Shown: piece after piece, positions 15,623-24,080 of the stretch | Layout: each line of letters begins with the position of its first letter | Position numbering within the stretch: the stretch's first letter is position 1 | Source: DATFPK01 sp035264885 | Lineage (GTDB): Bacteria > Actinomycetota > Thermoleophilia > Solirubrobacterales > 70-9 | NCBI GenBank assembly: GCA_035264885.1 | Contig: DATFPK010000120.1 | Location: forward strand, 1 to 48,529 | Length of the DNA stretch: 48,529 nt | Direction: 5' to 3' | Position numbers and translations under genes: made by a program | The notes under the pieces: model-generated | Database searches by the model: none | Told to the model about the DNA's origin: nothing | Seen by the model: the letters and a program-made list of their open reading frames with translations, nothing else

Positions 15623-17119
15623 ATGTTCCCGAGGCGACTCGTCCCAGCGCTCGCCATCGTCTCCTGCGCGATCTTCGCGCCCGCCGCTCTTGGATCGACG
15701 ACGCAGGAGCTCCTGATCGAGGACGACCACCGGCTGCTCGAGCTCTCGCGGCCCGAGCAGCAAGAGGCGCTCGACCACTTCAAGCGGCTCGGCGTCGACC
15801 GGATCCGCGCCGCCGTCTGGTGGGGGTACGTGGTCGCGGATGCGAAGTCGAAGAGCCGCCCCCCGGGGAATCCGCGCCGATCCGGATCGCGGCTTTACCG
15901 CCACGAGCGCTTCGCGATGCTCGACTCGCTGGTCCGAGGGACGCACGCGCGCGGGATCGCGCTGACGCTGAATCCCTCCGGCGCCTCGGGGCTGGCCGGA
16001 ACGTACCTGCAGACCCCGCGCTGGGCCCAGCGGCGCGGGCGTTCTCCCGATCCGGACGAGTTCCGGCGCTTCGTGCGGGCGCTGGGCCGCCGCTACAGCG
16101 GCCGCTACGTGCCGAAGGGGGATTCCTCGCCGCTGCCGTCCGTCGATGACTGGTCGCTCTGGAACGAGCCCAACAACCCCCAGTTCCTCCAGCCCCAGTG
16201 GAAGCGCACCGCGACGGGCTGGATCCCGTGGTCGCCGGTGATCTACCGCAAGCTCTACGAGCAGGCCGCCGCCGCGCTGCGCAGGAGCGGCCACCGCGGG
16301 GGCCGCATCTACCTGGGCGAGACCGCGGCCACGGGTGGCGGGCGTCGAGGCCGCCGCGCCGCGATGGCTCCCGGGATGTTCGTCCGCGAGGTCGCCTGCG
16401 TCGGCTCCGACCTGCTCGCCTACGCCAAGGGCGCGGCCCGCCTTCGCCGCTGCGCCGCGTACTCCCCGCTTGACACCGCGGGGCTCACCACCCACTTCTA
16501 CAGCGCCAACGCCGGCACGGCCCCGGTGGTCCAGCCCCCAGCCGACCCGAACCATTGGGTTCCATCGGCTCCCGCGCGGCCCGCGCAGCTGCTCGGTTTC
16601 CTGAGCGCCAGCGGGCGTCTGCCGGGGGGTCTCACCGTGATGAACACGGAGGCCGGGTTCCAGTCCTCGCCGAAGATGGCTTCCTCGATGAGCGAGGCCG
16701 ATCAGGCGCTGCACACCAACCTGGCCGAGTACCTCCAGTATCGCGAGCCGAGCGTTGCCAGCTTCGCGCAGTACCTGATGACCGACGATCCGGTCTGGTT
16801 CACCGGCTTGCGCTACATGGACGGGCGGCCGAAAGCCGCCTACGCGGCGTTCCGCATGCCGATCGTCGTCCGAAGGGTCGCCCCGGGGGCACTCGGGCTG
16901 GGACAGGTCGCGGTCTGGGGCGCCGCGTCCGGCCGCCACGCAGGGCGGCGGGTCGAGATCCTCCGTGACGGGGTCCCGGTCGGATCGGTCGTGCCGTCAA
17001 ACGAGCGCGGTTACTTCGAGACCGTGGTCAGCGCGCCGCTGCCGAACTCGGTCTTCCGCCTGCGCGACCCCGCGACCGGGACCTTGAGCAGGCCGGCGCG
17101 GATCAGCGCCGGCCTCTGA
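15623..17119 (+). CDS. Secreted glycoside-hydrolase-like protein inside the his operon
   Basis: A 498-aa protein with a signal peptide (about residues 1-24, cleavage near AALGS). The catalytic-type domain resembles clan GH-A (TIM-barrel) hydrolases: LGVDRIRAAVWW near the start, WNEPN with the likely acid/base Glu182, LGETAATGG, and MNTEAGFQ with the likely nucleophile Glu343. It ends in a beta-rich domain (about 410-498). Three paralogues occur at 42341-46775. Substrate is unknown. GAGGAGGT lies 8 nt before the ATG. It separates hisA from hisF and has no evident link to histidine synthesis. Confidence 0.82.
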   Translation: MFPRRLVPALAIVSCAIFAPAALGSTTQELLIEDDHRLLELSRPEQQEALDHFKRLGVDRIRAAVWWGYVVADAKSKSRPPGNPRRSGSRLYRHERFAMLDSLVRGTHARGIALTLNPSGASGLAGTYLQTPRWAQRRGRSPDPDEFRRFVRALGRRYSGRYVPKGDSSPLPSVDDWSLWNEPNNPQFLQPQWKRTATGWIPWSPVIYRKLYEQAAAALRRSGHRGGRIYLGETAATGGGRRGRRAAMAPGMFVREVACVGSDLLAYAKGAARLRRCAAYSPLDTAGLTTHFYSANAGTAPVVQPPADPNHWVPSAPARPAQLLGFLSASGRLPGGLTVMNTEAGFQSSPKMASSMSEADQALHTNLAEYLQYREPSVASFAQYLMTDDPVWFTGLRYMDGRPKAAYAAFRMPIVVRRVAPGALGLGQVAVWGAASGRHAGRRVEILRDGVPVGSVVPSNERGYFETVVSAPLPNSVFRLRDPATGTLSRPARISAGL

Positions 17120-17150
17120 GCGCCGGGCCTGCGCGGTGCGGGACCGGCGC

Positions 17151-17156
17151 TAACCT
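17151..17156 (+). promoter_or_regulatory. -10 element (TAACCT) of hisF
   Basis: TAACCT sits 7 nt before the hisF ATG with no Shine-Dalgarno between, suggesting that hisF has its own leaderless transcript after the intervening hydrolase gene. Confidence 0.5.
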
Positions 17157-17163
17157 CGCGCCG

Positions 17164-17922
17164 ATGTCACTGCGGCGCGTCATCCCCTGTCTGGACGTCG
17201 ACCGCGGACGAGTGGTCAAGGGCACGAACTTCGTCGACATCCGCGACGCGGGTGACCCGGTCGAACTGGCCGAACGCTACGACGCCGAGGGTGCCGACGA
17301 GCTCGTCTTCCTCGATATCACGGCGTCCCATGAGGGCCGCGACACGATCGTCGAGCTCGCCCGCCGCACAGCCGACAACGTCTTCATCCCGTTCACGATC
17401 GGAGGCGGGATCCGCTCGGTCGAGGACGCGCAGGCCGTGCTCGACGCCGGCGCCGACAAGGTCTCGGTCAACTCCGCGGCCCTGGCCCGGCCCGAGCTGC
17501 TCGGCGAGCTGGCGGAGACGTTCGGCTCACAGTGCGTGGTAGTGGCGATCGACGCCAAGCGCGAGGCCGCGGGGGGGTACTCCGTCTACGTCAACGGCGG
17601 GCGCGTGGCGGCGGGTCGCGACGCCGTCGAGTGGGCGGGCGAGGCGACCGAGCGCGGGGCGGGGGAGGTGCTGCTGACCAGCATGGACCGCGACGGGACC
17701 GAGGGCGGGTACGAGCTCGAGCTGACGAGCGCCGTTGCCGGCGCCGTCCCCGTGCCGGTGATCGCCTCGGGTGGGGCCGGCACGCTCGACCACCTCTCGG
17801 CGGCGATCAGCAGGGGCGGCGCCGACGCGGTCCTCTGCGCGTCGGTGTTCCACTACGGCACCTACCGCGTCCGCGAGGCGAAGGAGCACCTCGCCGCCGC
17901 CGGCATTCCCGTCCGCCTCTAG
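17164..17922 (+). CDS. hisF: Imidazole glycerol phosphate synthase cyclase subunit HisF
   Basis: A 252-aa (beta/alpha)8-barrel cyclase that uses ammonia from HisH to convert PRFAR into imidazole-glycerol phosphate and AICAR. Catalytic Asp residues are in IPCLDVDRGRVVKG and LLTSMDRDGTEGGY; IGGGIRSVEDA and VIASGGAGTLDHL bind the phosphates. It is separated from hisA by the hydrolase gene and has its own promoter-like element. Its TAG stop shares the tetranucleotide CTAG (17919-17922) with the stop of the convergent propeller gene. Confidence 0.97.
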   Translation: MSLRRVIPCLDVDRGRVVKGTNFVDIRDAGDPVELAERYDAEGADELVFLDITASHEGRDTIVELARRTADNVFIPFTIGGGIRSVEDAQAVLDAGADKVSVNSAALARPELLGELAETFGSQCVVVAIDAKREAAGGYSVYVNGGRVAAGRDAVEWAGEATERGAGEVLLTSMDRDGTEGGYELELTSAVAGAVPVPVIASGGAGTLDHLSAAISRGGADAVLCASVFHYGTYRVREAKEHLAAAGIPVRL

Positions 17923-19313
17923 CCCTTCTTGGCCCTCTGCCTGCCCTGTTGGCGCTTGCGCTTCGCCGCCTTCGCCTCCCGTGGCGAGACCGGCTCGAGA
18001 GCGTGGATCGAGGAGTACCCGTTGAGATAGAGGCGGCGGCCGTCGGAGATCGCCGGCGTGTAGGCACCGGTGTGGAACGAGAACACCTTCTTGCCGCCCT
18101 TGAGCTTGAAGCCGCTCGTGTTCGTTCCCTCGAACGTCGCCGCGTAGACGACGTTGCCGACGACCGTCAGGGAGCCCATGACCGGCCCGCCCACCGACTG
18201 TGACCAGCGCAGGTCGCCGGTGCGAGCGTCGAGCGCGTAGACGTTGCCGTCGTAGGAGCCGATGTAGACGGTCGGCGATGTGTTCTCGGTGTCCGCCACC
18301 GCGCCCCCGGAGTACACGTAACTGCCGGTCGAGTACGTCCAGGCCACCTCGCCGGTCTCCGCGTCGAACGAGTAGACGCGGCTGTCCTTGTTGCCGTTGT
18401 AGACCCGGCCGAAGGCGACGGCGGGCGTCGAGTAGAACCCGCCGGCGCGCCCGAAGCTGAGACCGAGCCCATCCGACTGCCACCTGATCTCGCCGTTGCG
18501 GGCCTTGACCGCTGACATCGTGCCGCTGTAGTCGCCGACGTAGAGGGTCCCGTGGCGATAGGCGGGTGCCGCCTTGATCTCGCCGCCCAGCTGGGTGCTC
18601 CACTTCGTCTTGCCGTTCTTCGCGTCGAGGGCGAGCAGCTCCCCGCACTCGCAGCCGAAGAAGACCTTGTTGCCGACCACCACCGGCGAGGATTCCGAGC
18701 GGCCCGGCAGCGATCGCTTCCAGATGGTCTTCCCGCTCTTCGCGTCGAGGCTGATGATCTGGCCCGGCTCGAGGTTGACGATGAACAGTCGGCCCCTCGA
18801 GTAGGCGGGCGAGGAAGCATTCAACTCGGCGATGTCGCGCTCCCACACCTTCTTGCCCGTGTCGGCGTCGAGCGCGAAGGCGCGGCCGTTGTTGTCGACG
18901 AAGAAGAGCCGGTCACAGCCTGTGCCCGGCCCCTTCACCGGCTTGCAGAACCGCCTCGGGGTCCGGACGAAGATCGGCGGGAACTCGAGCAGCGGGTTGT
19001 CACCGTACTTCCAAAGCCGCTCGTAGGGCGGCTTTACCTCGTTGGCCGGCAGGAACCTGGTCCGGGCGCGGTCGAACCCGAACATCGGCCAGTTGGTCGT
19101 CTTGGCGACCGGCGGGCGCTCCTTCTCATCCTCGAACGCGAGCTCGGTGCCGCGGTCGACGTCATCGGGGCGCTTGAGGGCGTTGTACGCGATCGCGACG
19201 CCGACCCCGACGACGACCACAGCGGCCGCAATCGCCGCCGCCAGCTTGCGCCTGTCGTGCCACCACCGCGTCGGCGAAGCGCCGGCGCCGTTCTCTGTCG
19301 TCTCGTCGGCCAT
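17919..19313 (-). CDS. Membrane-anchored PQQ-binding-like beta-propeller protein
   Basis: A 464-aa protein with a short cytoplasmic N terminus, one transmembrane helix (about residues 28-44, AAAIAAAVVVVGVGVAIAY) and an extracytoplasmic domain. That domain has repeated propeller blades of the form fALDAdTGkkvWe: ALDADTGKKVWER, SLDAKSGKTIWKR, ALDAKNGKTKWST, AVKARNGEIRWQS, SFDAETGEVAWTY and ALDARTGDLRWSQ. These are the PQQ/BamB-type repeats. There is no dehydrogenase signature, so a scaffold or binding role is more likely than PQQ catalysis. The C terminus is very basic. It converges on hisF with overlapping stop codons. Confidence 0.88.
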   Translation of the reverse strand: MADETTENGAGASPTRWWHDRRKLAAAIAAAVVVVGVGVAIAYNALKRPDDVDRGTELAFEDEKERPPVAKTTNWPMFGFDRARTRFLPANEVKPPYERLWKYGDNPLLEFPPIFVRTPRRFCKPVKGPGTGCDRLFFVDNNGRAFALDADTGKKVWERDIAELNASSPAYSRGRLFIVNLEPGQIISLDAKSGKTIWKRSLPGRSESSPVVVGNKVFFGCECGELLALDAKNGKTKWSTQLGGEIKAAPAYRHGTLYVGDYSGTMSAVKARNGEIRWQSDGLGLSFGRAGGFYSTPAVAFGRVYNGNKDSRVYSFDAETGEVAWTYSTGSYVYSGGAVADTENTSPTVYIGSYDGNVYALDARTGDLRWSQSVGGPVMGSLTVVGNVVYAATFEGTNTSGFKLKGGKKVFSFHTGAYTPAISDGRRLYLNGYSSIHALEPVSPREAKAAKRKRQQGRQRAKKG

Positions 19314-19346
19314 CTGAGGAACGCGTCATGGTACGGAACAGTCCCC

Positions 19347-20465
19347 ATGCCGAACCGGTTGCGGAGCACGGAGGAGGCCTATGCGGCCCTGGGCGGCGCG
19401 GTGCCCGAGCTGCCGGCCCTGGTGGAGGCCGCCGAGGGGGCGCCGCTCTATGTGGTCGGCGGCGCCGTGCGCGACCTCCTGCTCGGCCGGGGCAGGACCG
19501 ACCTCGACGTCGCCGTCGAGGGCGACGCCGCCGCGGTTGCCCGCCGGCTGGGCGGCGAGGTGCTCGAACACCAGCGCTTCGCGACCGCGAAGGCGCGGCC
19601 CGGGGGCGTCGAGGTCGACCTCGCCGCCACCCGCGCCGAGAGCTATCCGCACCCCGGTGCACTGCCCGAGGTGCGGCCGGCCCGCCTCGAGGAGGACCTC
19701 GCCCGCCGCGACTTCACCGTCAACGCCATGGCGTTGCCGCTGCAGGGCGAGGAGCGGCTGATCGATCCGCACGGTGGCCGCGAGGACCTCGAGGCGGGTG
19801 TCCTGCGGGTGCTGCACGAGGGGTCGTTCCGCGACGATCCGACTCGGGCGCTGCGCGGCGCCCGCTACGCGGCCCGGTTCGGCCTCGCGCCGGATGACCG
19901 GGCCCGCGAGCTGATCGGCGAGGCCGACCTCGAGACGGTCTCCGAAGACCGCCGCCGCACGGAGCTGATGCGTCTGGCCGCCGAGGCGGAGGCGGCAGAG
20001 GCCTTCCGTCTTCTCGGCGAGTGGCGCATCCTCGACCTCGACGCCGACGCTCCCGGCCGGGTCGAGAGGGTCGCCGAGCTCCTGGCGGCCCCGCCGTGGA
20101 GCGGCGTCGCCGACCGGTCCCGGGCTCTGCTCGTCGCGGCTTCGCAACCGCGCGAACCGGTGACGAGCCTCGCCGCCGCCCGGCCCGACCGCCCGTCCGA
20201 GGGCGTCCAGCTTGCTCGCGGGGCCCGGCCCGAGGAGCTCGTCCTCGCCCGGGCACTCGGCGGCGGCTGGCTCGATGACTACGTGGCCGACTGGCGCTCG
20301 GTGATGCTGGAGATCGACGGACGCGACCTGCTGGCCGCGGGCGTCCCGGAGGGACCGCCGGTGGGGCGGGCGCTGGCCGCGGCGCTGCGGGCCAAGCTCG
20401 ACGGCGAGGCGGATGGGCGGGACGCCGAGCTCGACGTCGCGCTGCGGGCGGCGCGGTCGTCGTAG
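19347..20465 (+). CDS. CCA-adding enzyme / poly(A) polymerase family nucleotidyltransferase
   Basis: A 372-aa class II nucleotidyltransferase, probably the enzyme that adds or repairs the tRNA 3' CCA end. Family motifs are in order: YVVGGAVRDLLLGR, then TDLDVAVEGD with the metal-binding Asp-x-Asp, EEDLARRDFTVNAMAL, and DDPTRALRGARYAARFGL. At 372 aa it is shorter than many family members (often over 400 aa) and I see no C-terminal HD domain, so CC- or A-specific activity cannot be excluded. The ATG at 19347 is 33 bp from the divergent propeller gene. Confidence 0.85.
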   Translation: MPNRLRSTEEAYAALGGAVPELPALVEAAEGAPLYVVGGAVRDLLLGRGRTDLDVAVEGDAAAVARRLGGEVLEHQRFATAKARPGGVEVDLAATRAESYPHPGALPEVRPARLEEDLARRDFTVNAMALPLQGEERLIDPHGGREDLEAGVLRVLHEGSFRDDPTRALRGARYAARFGLAPDDRARELIGEADLETVSEDRRRTELMRLAAEAEAAEAFRLLGEWRILDLDADAPGRVERVAELLAAPPWSGVADRSRALLVAASQPREPVTSLAAARPDRPSEGVQLARGARPEELVLARALGGGWLDDYVADWRSVMLEIDGRDLLAAGVPEGPPVGRALAAALRAKLDGEADGRDAELDVALRAARSS

Positions 20466-20468
20466 TTT
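20463..20468 (+). promoter_or_regulatory. -10-like element (TAGTTT) before pgeF
   Basis: TAGTTT begins inside the stop codon of the nucleotidyltransferase gene and ends 8 nt before the pgeF ATG. The intervening GGGCGGGA could also serve as a weak Shine-Dalgarno, so read-through with normal initiation is an alternative. Confidence 0.3.
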
Positions 20469-20476
20469 GGGCGGGA

Positions 20477-21226
20477 ATGGAATGGCATGACGAAGAAGGG
20501 ATCCGCTGGCTCGAGGCGACGCTGCCCGGCGCCCGGGCCGCGTTCTCGACCCGGCTCGGCGGGGTCAGCGATGAGCCCTACGACACCCTCAACCTCGGAA
20601 TCCTGACCGGCGACGACCGCGAGGACGTGCTCGAGAACCGCGGCCGGCTCGCCGCGGCGCTGGGCCTTGACCGCGAGTCGGTCGTGATCGCGCGCCAGGT
20701 CCACGGCGCCGAGGTGATGGTGCACGAGGGGCCGCAGGAACCGAGTCCGTTCGTCGACCCCCAGCCCGGGATCCCCGAGCTCGACGGCCACGTCGTCAGG
20801 GATCCGCACCTCGCGCCGCTCGTCTTCGTCGCCGACTGCCTCCCGGTTGCCCTCGCGGGACCGCAGGGCCTGGCGCTCCTGCACTGCGGCTGGCGCGGGC
20901 TCGCCGGCGGGATCGTCGAGCGCGGGGGGGACGCGGTCGGGGCGAGGGCCGCCGCGATCGGCCCGGGCATCGGCCCCTGCTGCTACGAGGTCGGCGAGGA
21001 GGTGCTGGCCGAGTTCCGGGACCTGGGGCCCGGCATCGCCGTCGGGCGAATGCTCGACCTGCCCGAGGTCGCCCGGCGCCTGCTCGCCCGCGCCGGCGTC
21101 AAGCAGGTCGAGGCGTCCGGCCTCTGCACCTCCTGCAACCCGGACCTCTTCTACTCCCACCGCCGCGACAACGGGCGGACCGGGCGACAGGCAGGCGTCG
21201 CCTGGCTCGAGCCGGGGAAGGGCTGA
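20477..21226 (+). CDS. pgeF: Peptidoglycan editing factor / multicopper-type phosphorylase PgeF
   Basis: A 249-aa YfiH/DUF152 protein. Family features are FSTRLGGVS, a metal-ligand His in ARQVHGAEV, Cys in FVADCLPVAL, His in LLHCGWRGLAGGIV and the GPCCYEVG block. Members have been shown to act on purine nucleosides and to keep wrong amino acids out of peptidoglycan precursors. It sits where expected, ahead of the yggS- and sepF-type genes of a division cluster, but ftsZ is not upstream here. The downstream gene starts 3 nt after its stop. Confidence 0.92.
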   Translation: MEWHDEEGIRWLEATLPGARAAFSTRLGGVSDEPYDTLNLGILTGDDREDVLENRGRLAAALGLDRESVVIARQVHGAEVMVHEGPQEPSPFVDPQPGIPELDGHVVRDPHLAPLVFVADCLPVALAGPQGLALLHCGWRGLAGGIVERGGDAVGARAAAIGPGIGPCCYEVGEEVLAEFRDLGPGIAVGRMLDLPEVARRLLARAGVKQVEASGLCTSCNPDLFYSHRRDNGRTGRQAGVAWLEPGKG

Positions 21227-21229
21227 GTC

Positions 21230-21871
21230 GTGCCGGGCCTGATCCGAGGCCTCGAGCCGGAGGCGATCGCCGCGAACCTCGAACGCGTGCGTGAGCGAAC
21301 CGGGCCCGAGGTCGAGATCCTCGTCGCGACCAAGTACGTGCCGCTCGAGGAGATGGGCGCCCTGGCCGAGGCGGGCGTCCGCCTGGTCGGGGAAAACCGG
21401 CTTCAGGACCTCGAGGCGAAGCGGGAGCGCTGGGGCGCTGCCTTCGAGTGGGACTTCATCGGCAACCTCCAGAGCCGCAAGGTCAAGCGGATCGCGTCGC
21501 TCTGCCGGTTGATCCACTCGGTCGCGTCGGCCTCGGCGCTGGAGCAGCTTCGCCGCCACGCGCAGCCCGAGACCGAGGTGCTGGTCGAGGTCAACGTCGC
21601 AGGTGAGGAGGCCAAGGGCGGGATCGACCCCGGCGAGCTCGGCGAGTTCATCGAGCGTGCCGCCGTAACCGTGTCCGGCCTGATGACGATGCCGCCGTTC
21701 AGCCAGGACCCGGAGGCGTCGCGCCCGCATTTCGCGCGGCTGGCCGAGCTGGCGGCCGAGCACGGGCTGGTGCGGCTCTCGATGGGGACCTCGCAGGACT
21801 GGGAGGTCGCCGCGGAGGAAGGTGCAACGATCCTCAGGCTGGGTACCTCCCTGCTGGCGCCAACCGGCTGA
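21230..21871 (+). CDS. PLP homeostasis protein, YggS/PLPBP family
   Basis: A 213-aa pyridoxal-phosphate-binding protein with an alanine-racemase-like barrel and no second domain. The PLP Lys is in ILVATKYVP, followed by VGENRLQDLEAK, FIGNLQSRKVK, VLVEVNVAGEEAKGG, LMTMPPF and the phosphate-binding LSMGTSQDWEVA. The family balances free PLP and amino-acid pools. The GTG at 21230 is 3 nt after the pgeF stop, so the two are likely co-transcribed. Confidence 0.93.
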   Translation: MPGLIRGLEPEAIAANLERVRERTGPEVEILVATKYVPLEEMGALAEAGVRLVGENRLQDLEAKRERWGAAFEWDFIGNLQSRKVKRIASLCRLIHSVASASALEQLRRHAQPETEVLVEVNVAGEEAKGGIDPGELGEFIERAAVTVSGLMTMPPFSQDPEASRPHFARLAELAAEHGLVRLSMGTSQDWEVAAEEGATILRLGTSLLAPTG

Positions 21872-21895
21872 AACGGCTTGCTGCTGCGCCATAAT
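21868..21895 (+). promoter_or_regulatory. Candidate promoter for sepF
   Basis: CTGAAA (21868-21873), a 16-nt spacer and CATAAT (21890-21895). This would give a leader of about 40 nt before the sepF ATG at 21940. The -35 overlaps the yggS-type stop codon. Confidence 0.35.
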
Positions 21896-21939
21896 CCGTA
21901 AAGGAATCCGGCTGCCCGACCCGAAAGACGCCGATACCC

Positions 21940-22497
21940 ATGGCCCTCCGAGACACATGGCACCGTGCGCTTGTCTACTTCGGCCTCGCCGAGGATCACG
22001 AGTACGGTCCCGAGTACGACTACGAGCCGGAGACCGGCTCGGAGGACTTCTTCGAGCGGCCCCGCGACCGTGAGCCGGCGCCGGTCCGCAGGCTGCCGAC
22101 GGCCCGCCGCGCCCGCCGCGATGAGATCGATGACATCTTCGCCGACGACGAGCCGATCGCCGCGTCCCGCACCCGCGTCCTGCGCCCGGTCGACAGCGGC
22201 AACGGAGGCGGCGGCTCCGACGTCCAGGTCCACCTGGTAATCCCACGCAACTTCAACGACGCGCAGCAGGTCGCCGACCAGTTCAAGCGCACCGTCCCGG
22301 TCATCCTCAACCTCCAGACCGCCGACCACGAGCTCTCGAAGCGCCTGATCGACTTCGCCTCCGGTCTCACCTACGCCCTCGACGGCGGCATGCAGCGGAT
22401 CGCCGAGAAGGTCTTTCTCCTCACGCCTCGCAACGTGGAGGTTTCGGCCGAGGAGAAGGCCCGCCTGATCGACAAGGGCTTCTTCAACCAGTCCTGA
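21940..22497 (+). CDS. sepF: Cell division protein SepF
   Basis: A 185-aa protein that polymerises and ties FtsZ to the membrane in Gram-positives. The N terminus (MALRDTWHRALVYFGL) can form the membrane-binding amphipathic helix. An acidic, Tyr-rich linker (about 18-90) follows, then the SepF core (VQVHLVIPRNFNDAQQVADQ, then VILNLQTADHELSKRLIDFASGL and MQRIAEKVFLLTPRNVEV). The gene order pgeF, yggS-type, sepF, yggT-type matches actinobacterial division clusters. It has a 68-bp leader and a candidate promoter of its own. Confidence 0.95.
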   Translation: MALRDTWHRALVYFGLAEDHEYGPEYDYEPETGSEDFFERPRDREPAPVRRLPTARRARRDEIDDIFADDEPIAASRTRVLRPVDSGNGGGGSDVQVHLVIPRNFNDAQQVADQFKRTVPVILNLQTADHELSKRLIDFASGLTYALDGGMQRIAEKVFLLTPRNVEVSAEEKARLIDKGFFNQS

Positions 22498-22517
22498 GTC
22501 CAGGCGGCCGGGGCCAA

Positions 22518-22523
22518 TAGGCT
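22518..22523 (+). promoter_or_regulatory. -10 element (TAGGCT) of proC
   Basis: TAGGCT ends 7 nt before the proC ATG, with no Shine-Dalgarno between them. The same hexamer occurs before pyrH. Confidence 0.45.
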
Positions 22524-22530
22524 GCGGCCG

Positions 22531-23304
22531 ATGGTCGTCGGGTTCGCGGGCTCCGGGAACATGAGCGCCGGGATGGCGCGTGGCTGGGCGTCGGCGGACC
22601 GGCGACCGGAGCGGCTGCTGTTCACCGACGGCGGCTCGGGACGCGCGAAGCGCCTGGCCGGGGAAGTCGGTGGGGAGCCGGTCGACTCGAACGCCGAGCT
22701 GGCCGAGCGCTGCGACCTGCTCGTCCTCGGCGTCAAGCCGAAGGACCTCGCTGTCGTCGCCGCCGAGGCGGAGGCGGCGCCGGCGGTGCTCTCCATGCTC
22801 GGAGCCACCCCCGTCGCCCGCGTGGCGCAGGCGTTTCCGCGCTCGCAGGCGACCCGGGTGATGCCGAACCTCGGCGTCGAGGTCGGGAAGGGCGTGATGT
22901 GCTTCTCGGCCGCGGAGGGCGCGGACGCGGCTCTGGTGGACGGTGTCATCGACCTGCTCAGCGCCCTCGGGCGGGTCGCGGTAATGGATGACGAGCAAAT
23001 CGATGCCGCCACCGCGGTGATGGGGTGCACACCCGCCTACCTGGCCGTGGTCGCGGACGAGATCGCGCAGGGCGGGGCCGGGGAGGGGCTGGACCCGGCC
23101 CTCTCCTACTTGCTGATGGTGGACACGATGGCCGCAACGGCGGAGCTGCTGCGCGAGCGCGAACCCGGCGAGCTGATCAAGGCCGTCGCCTCGCCCGGCG
23201 GCAGCACCGAGGCCGGCCTCGAGGCGCTCGACCGGGAGGGCGCGCGCAAGGCGTTTGCCGCCGCCGTCTCGGCGTCGATTGCGAGGATGCGCGGCAATGC
23301 CTGA
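22531..23304 (+). CDS. proC: Pyrroline-5-carboxylate reductase ProC
   Basis: A 257-aa enzyme for the last step of proline synthesis. The N-terminal Rossmann motif is VVGFAGSGNMSAGMARGW. The C-terminal dimerisation/active-site signature is EPGELIKAVASPGGSTEAGL, typical of ProC. MGCTPAYLAVVADEIAQG matches the helix before it. The presence of proC between sepF and the yggT-type gene is a common arrangement in Gram-positive division clusters. Its last 8 nt overlap the start of the next gene. Confidence 0.94.
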   Translation: MVVGFAGSGNMSAGMARGWASADRRPERLLFTDGGSGRAKRLAGEVGGEPVDSNAELAERCDLLVLGVKPKDLAVVAAEAEAAPAVLSMLGATPVARVAQAFPRSQATRVMPNLGVEVGKGVMCFSAAEGADAALVDGVIDLLSALGRVAVMDDEQIDAATAVMGCTPAYLAVVADEIAQGGAGEGLDPALSYLLMVDTMAATAELLREREPGELIKAVASPGGSTEAGLEALDREGARKAFAAAVSASIARMRGNA

Positions 23305-23605
23305 CCTGCCGCTGGCGATCAGCCGCGAGGACGTGGCGACGTACGTCAACGCGGTCTTCATCGTCTACATCATCTTGATCTTCACCCGGGTGCTGCTCTC
23401 GTTCATCCCGCGGATCCCCTACAACCTGACGCTGCGAGCGATCGTCAACTTCGTCCACGAGACCACCGACCCCTATCTGAACCTCTTTCGCCGCTTCCTG
23501 CCCCCGGTGGGCGGGGGCGGCTTCGCGCTCGACCTGTCGCCGGTGATCGGGATCCTCGTCCTGTTCCTGCTGCAGGCGATCATCGTCGGCGCGATCAACG
23601 GGTGA
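23297..23605 (+). CDS. YggT-family membrane protein
   Basis: A 102-aa protein with two hydrophobic segments (about 15-35, VNAVFIVYIILIFTRVLLSF, and 78-100, LSPVIGILVLFLLQAIIVGA) around the conserved loop TDPYLNLFRRFLPPVG. This is the YggT fold. In Gram-positive clusters these proteins sit beside sepF and are thought to help place division or respond to osmotic stress; the molecular role is not settled. The ATG at 23297 lies within the end of proC, and the stop overlaps the lspA GTG (GTGA). Confidence 0.9.
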   Translation: MPDLPLAISREDVATYVNAVFIVYIILIFTRVLLSFIPRIPYNLTLRAIVNFVHETTDPYLNLFRRFLPPVGGGGFALDLSPVIGILVLFLLQAIIVGAING

Positions 23606-24060
23606 GCGCCGACAGCTCCCGCCCCTGGCGGCTCGCGCTCGCCCTCTGCGGCATCGTCGTCGTTGCCGACCAGGCGATCAAGGCAGTGGTCGAGTCGAAC
23701 CTCGTGCCGGGCGAGGAGGCCGGCGTCTTCGGGCCCCTGACGATCACGAACGTCCACAACCGGGGCGTCGCCTTCGGGCTCGCGGGCGGCAGCGGGGACG
23801 GGATCGTCGTGCTGACCCTGGCGGCGCTCGCGGTGATCGTGGTGCTGTTCGCCCGCGCCTCGAGCGCAGCCGGGATGTGGGTTGCGGTCGGCCTCGTGGC
23901 CGGCGGGGCGCTCGGGAACCTGGCCGACCGGGTTCGGATCGACGCCGTCACGGACTACATCGACCTGCCGGCCTGGCCCGCCTTCAACCTGGCCGACATC
24001 GCGATCACGCTGGGCGTCGGCCTGTTCGTGCTCACTCTCCTGCGGGAGGCCGAGGCCTGA
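23602..24060 (+). CDS. lspA: Lipoprotein signal peptidase LspA
   Basis: A 152-aa inner-membrane aspartyl protease (signal peptidase II) that cleaves prolipoproteins before the lipid-modified Cys. Four hydrophobic segments are visible. Conserved blocks are VVVADQAIKAVV, TNVHNRGVAFGL, GGALGNLADRV and VTDYIDLPAWPAFNLADIAI, with the two catalytic Asp residues in the last block. The start is GTG in a GTGA overlap with the yggT-type gene. The lipoproteins of this window at 5224 and 43834 are natural substrates by family logic. Confidence 0.95.
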   Translation: MSADSSRPWRLALALCGIVVVADQAIKAVVESNLVPGEEAGVFGPLTITNVHNRGVAFGLAGGSGDGIVVLTLAALAVIVVLFARASSAAGMWVAVGLVAGGALGNLADRVRIDAVTDYIDLPAWPAFNLADIAITLGVGLFVLTLLREAEA

Positions 24061-24080
24061 GCGCGCCCGCGCCGCGCATC

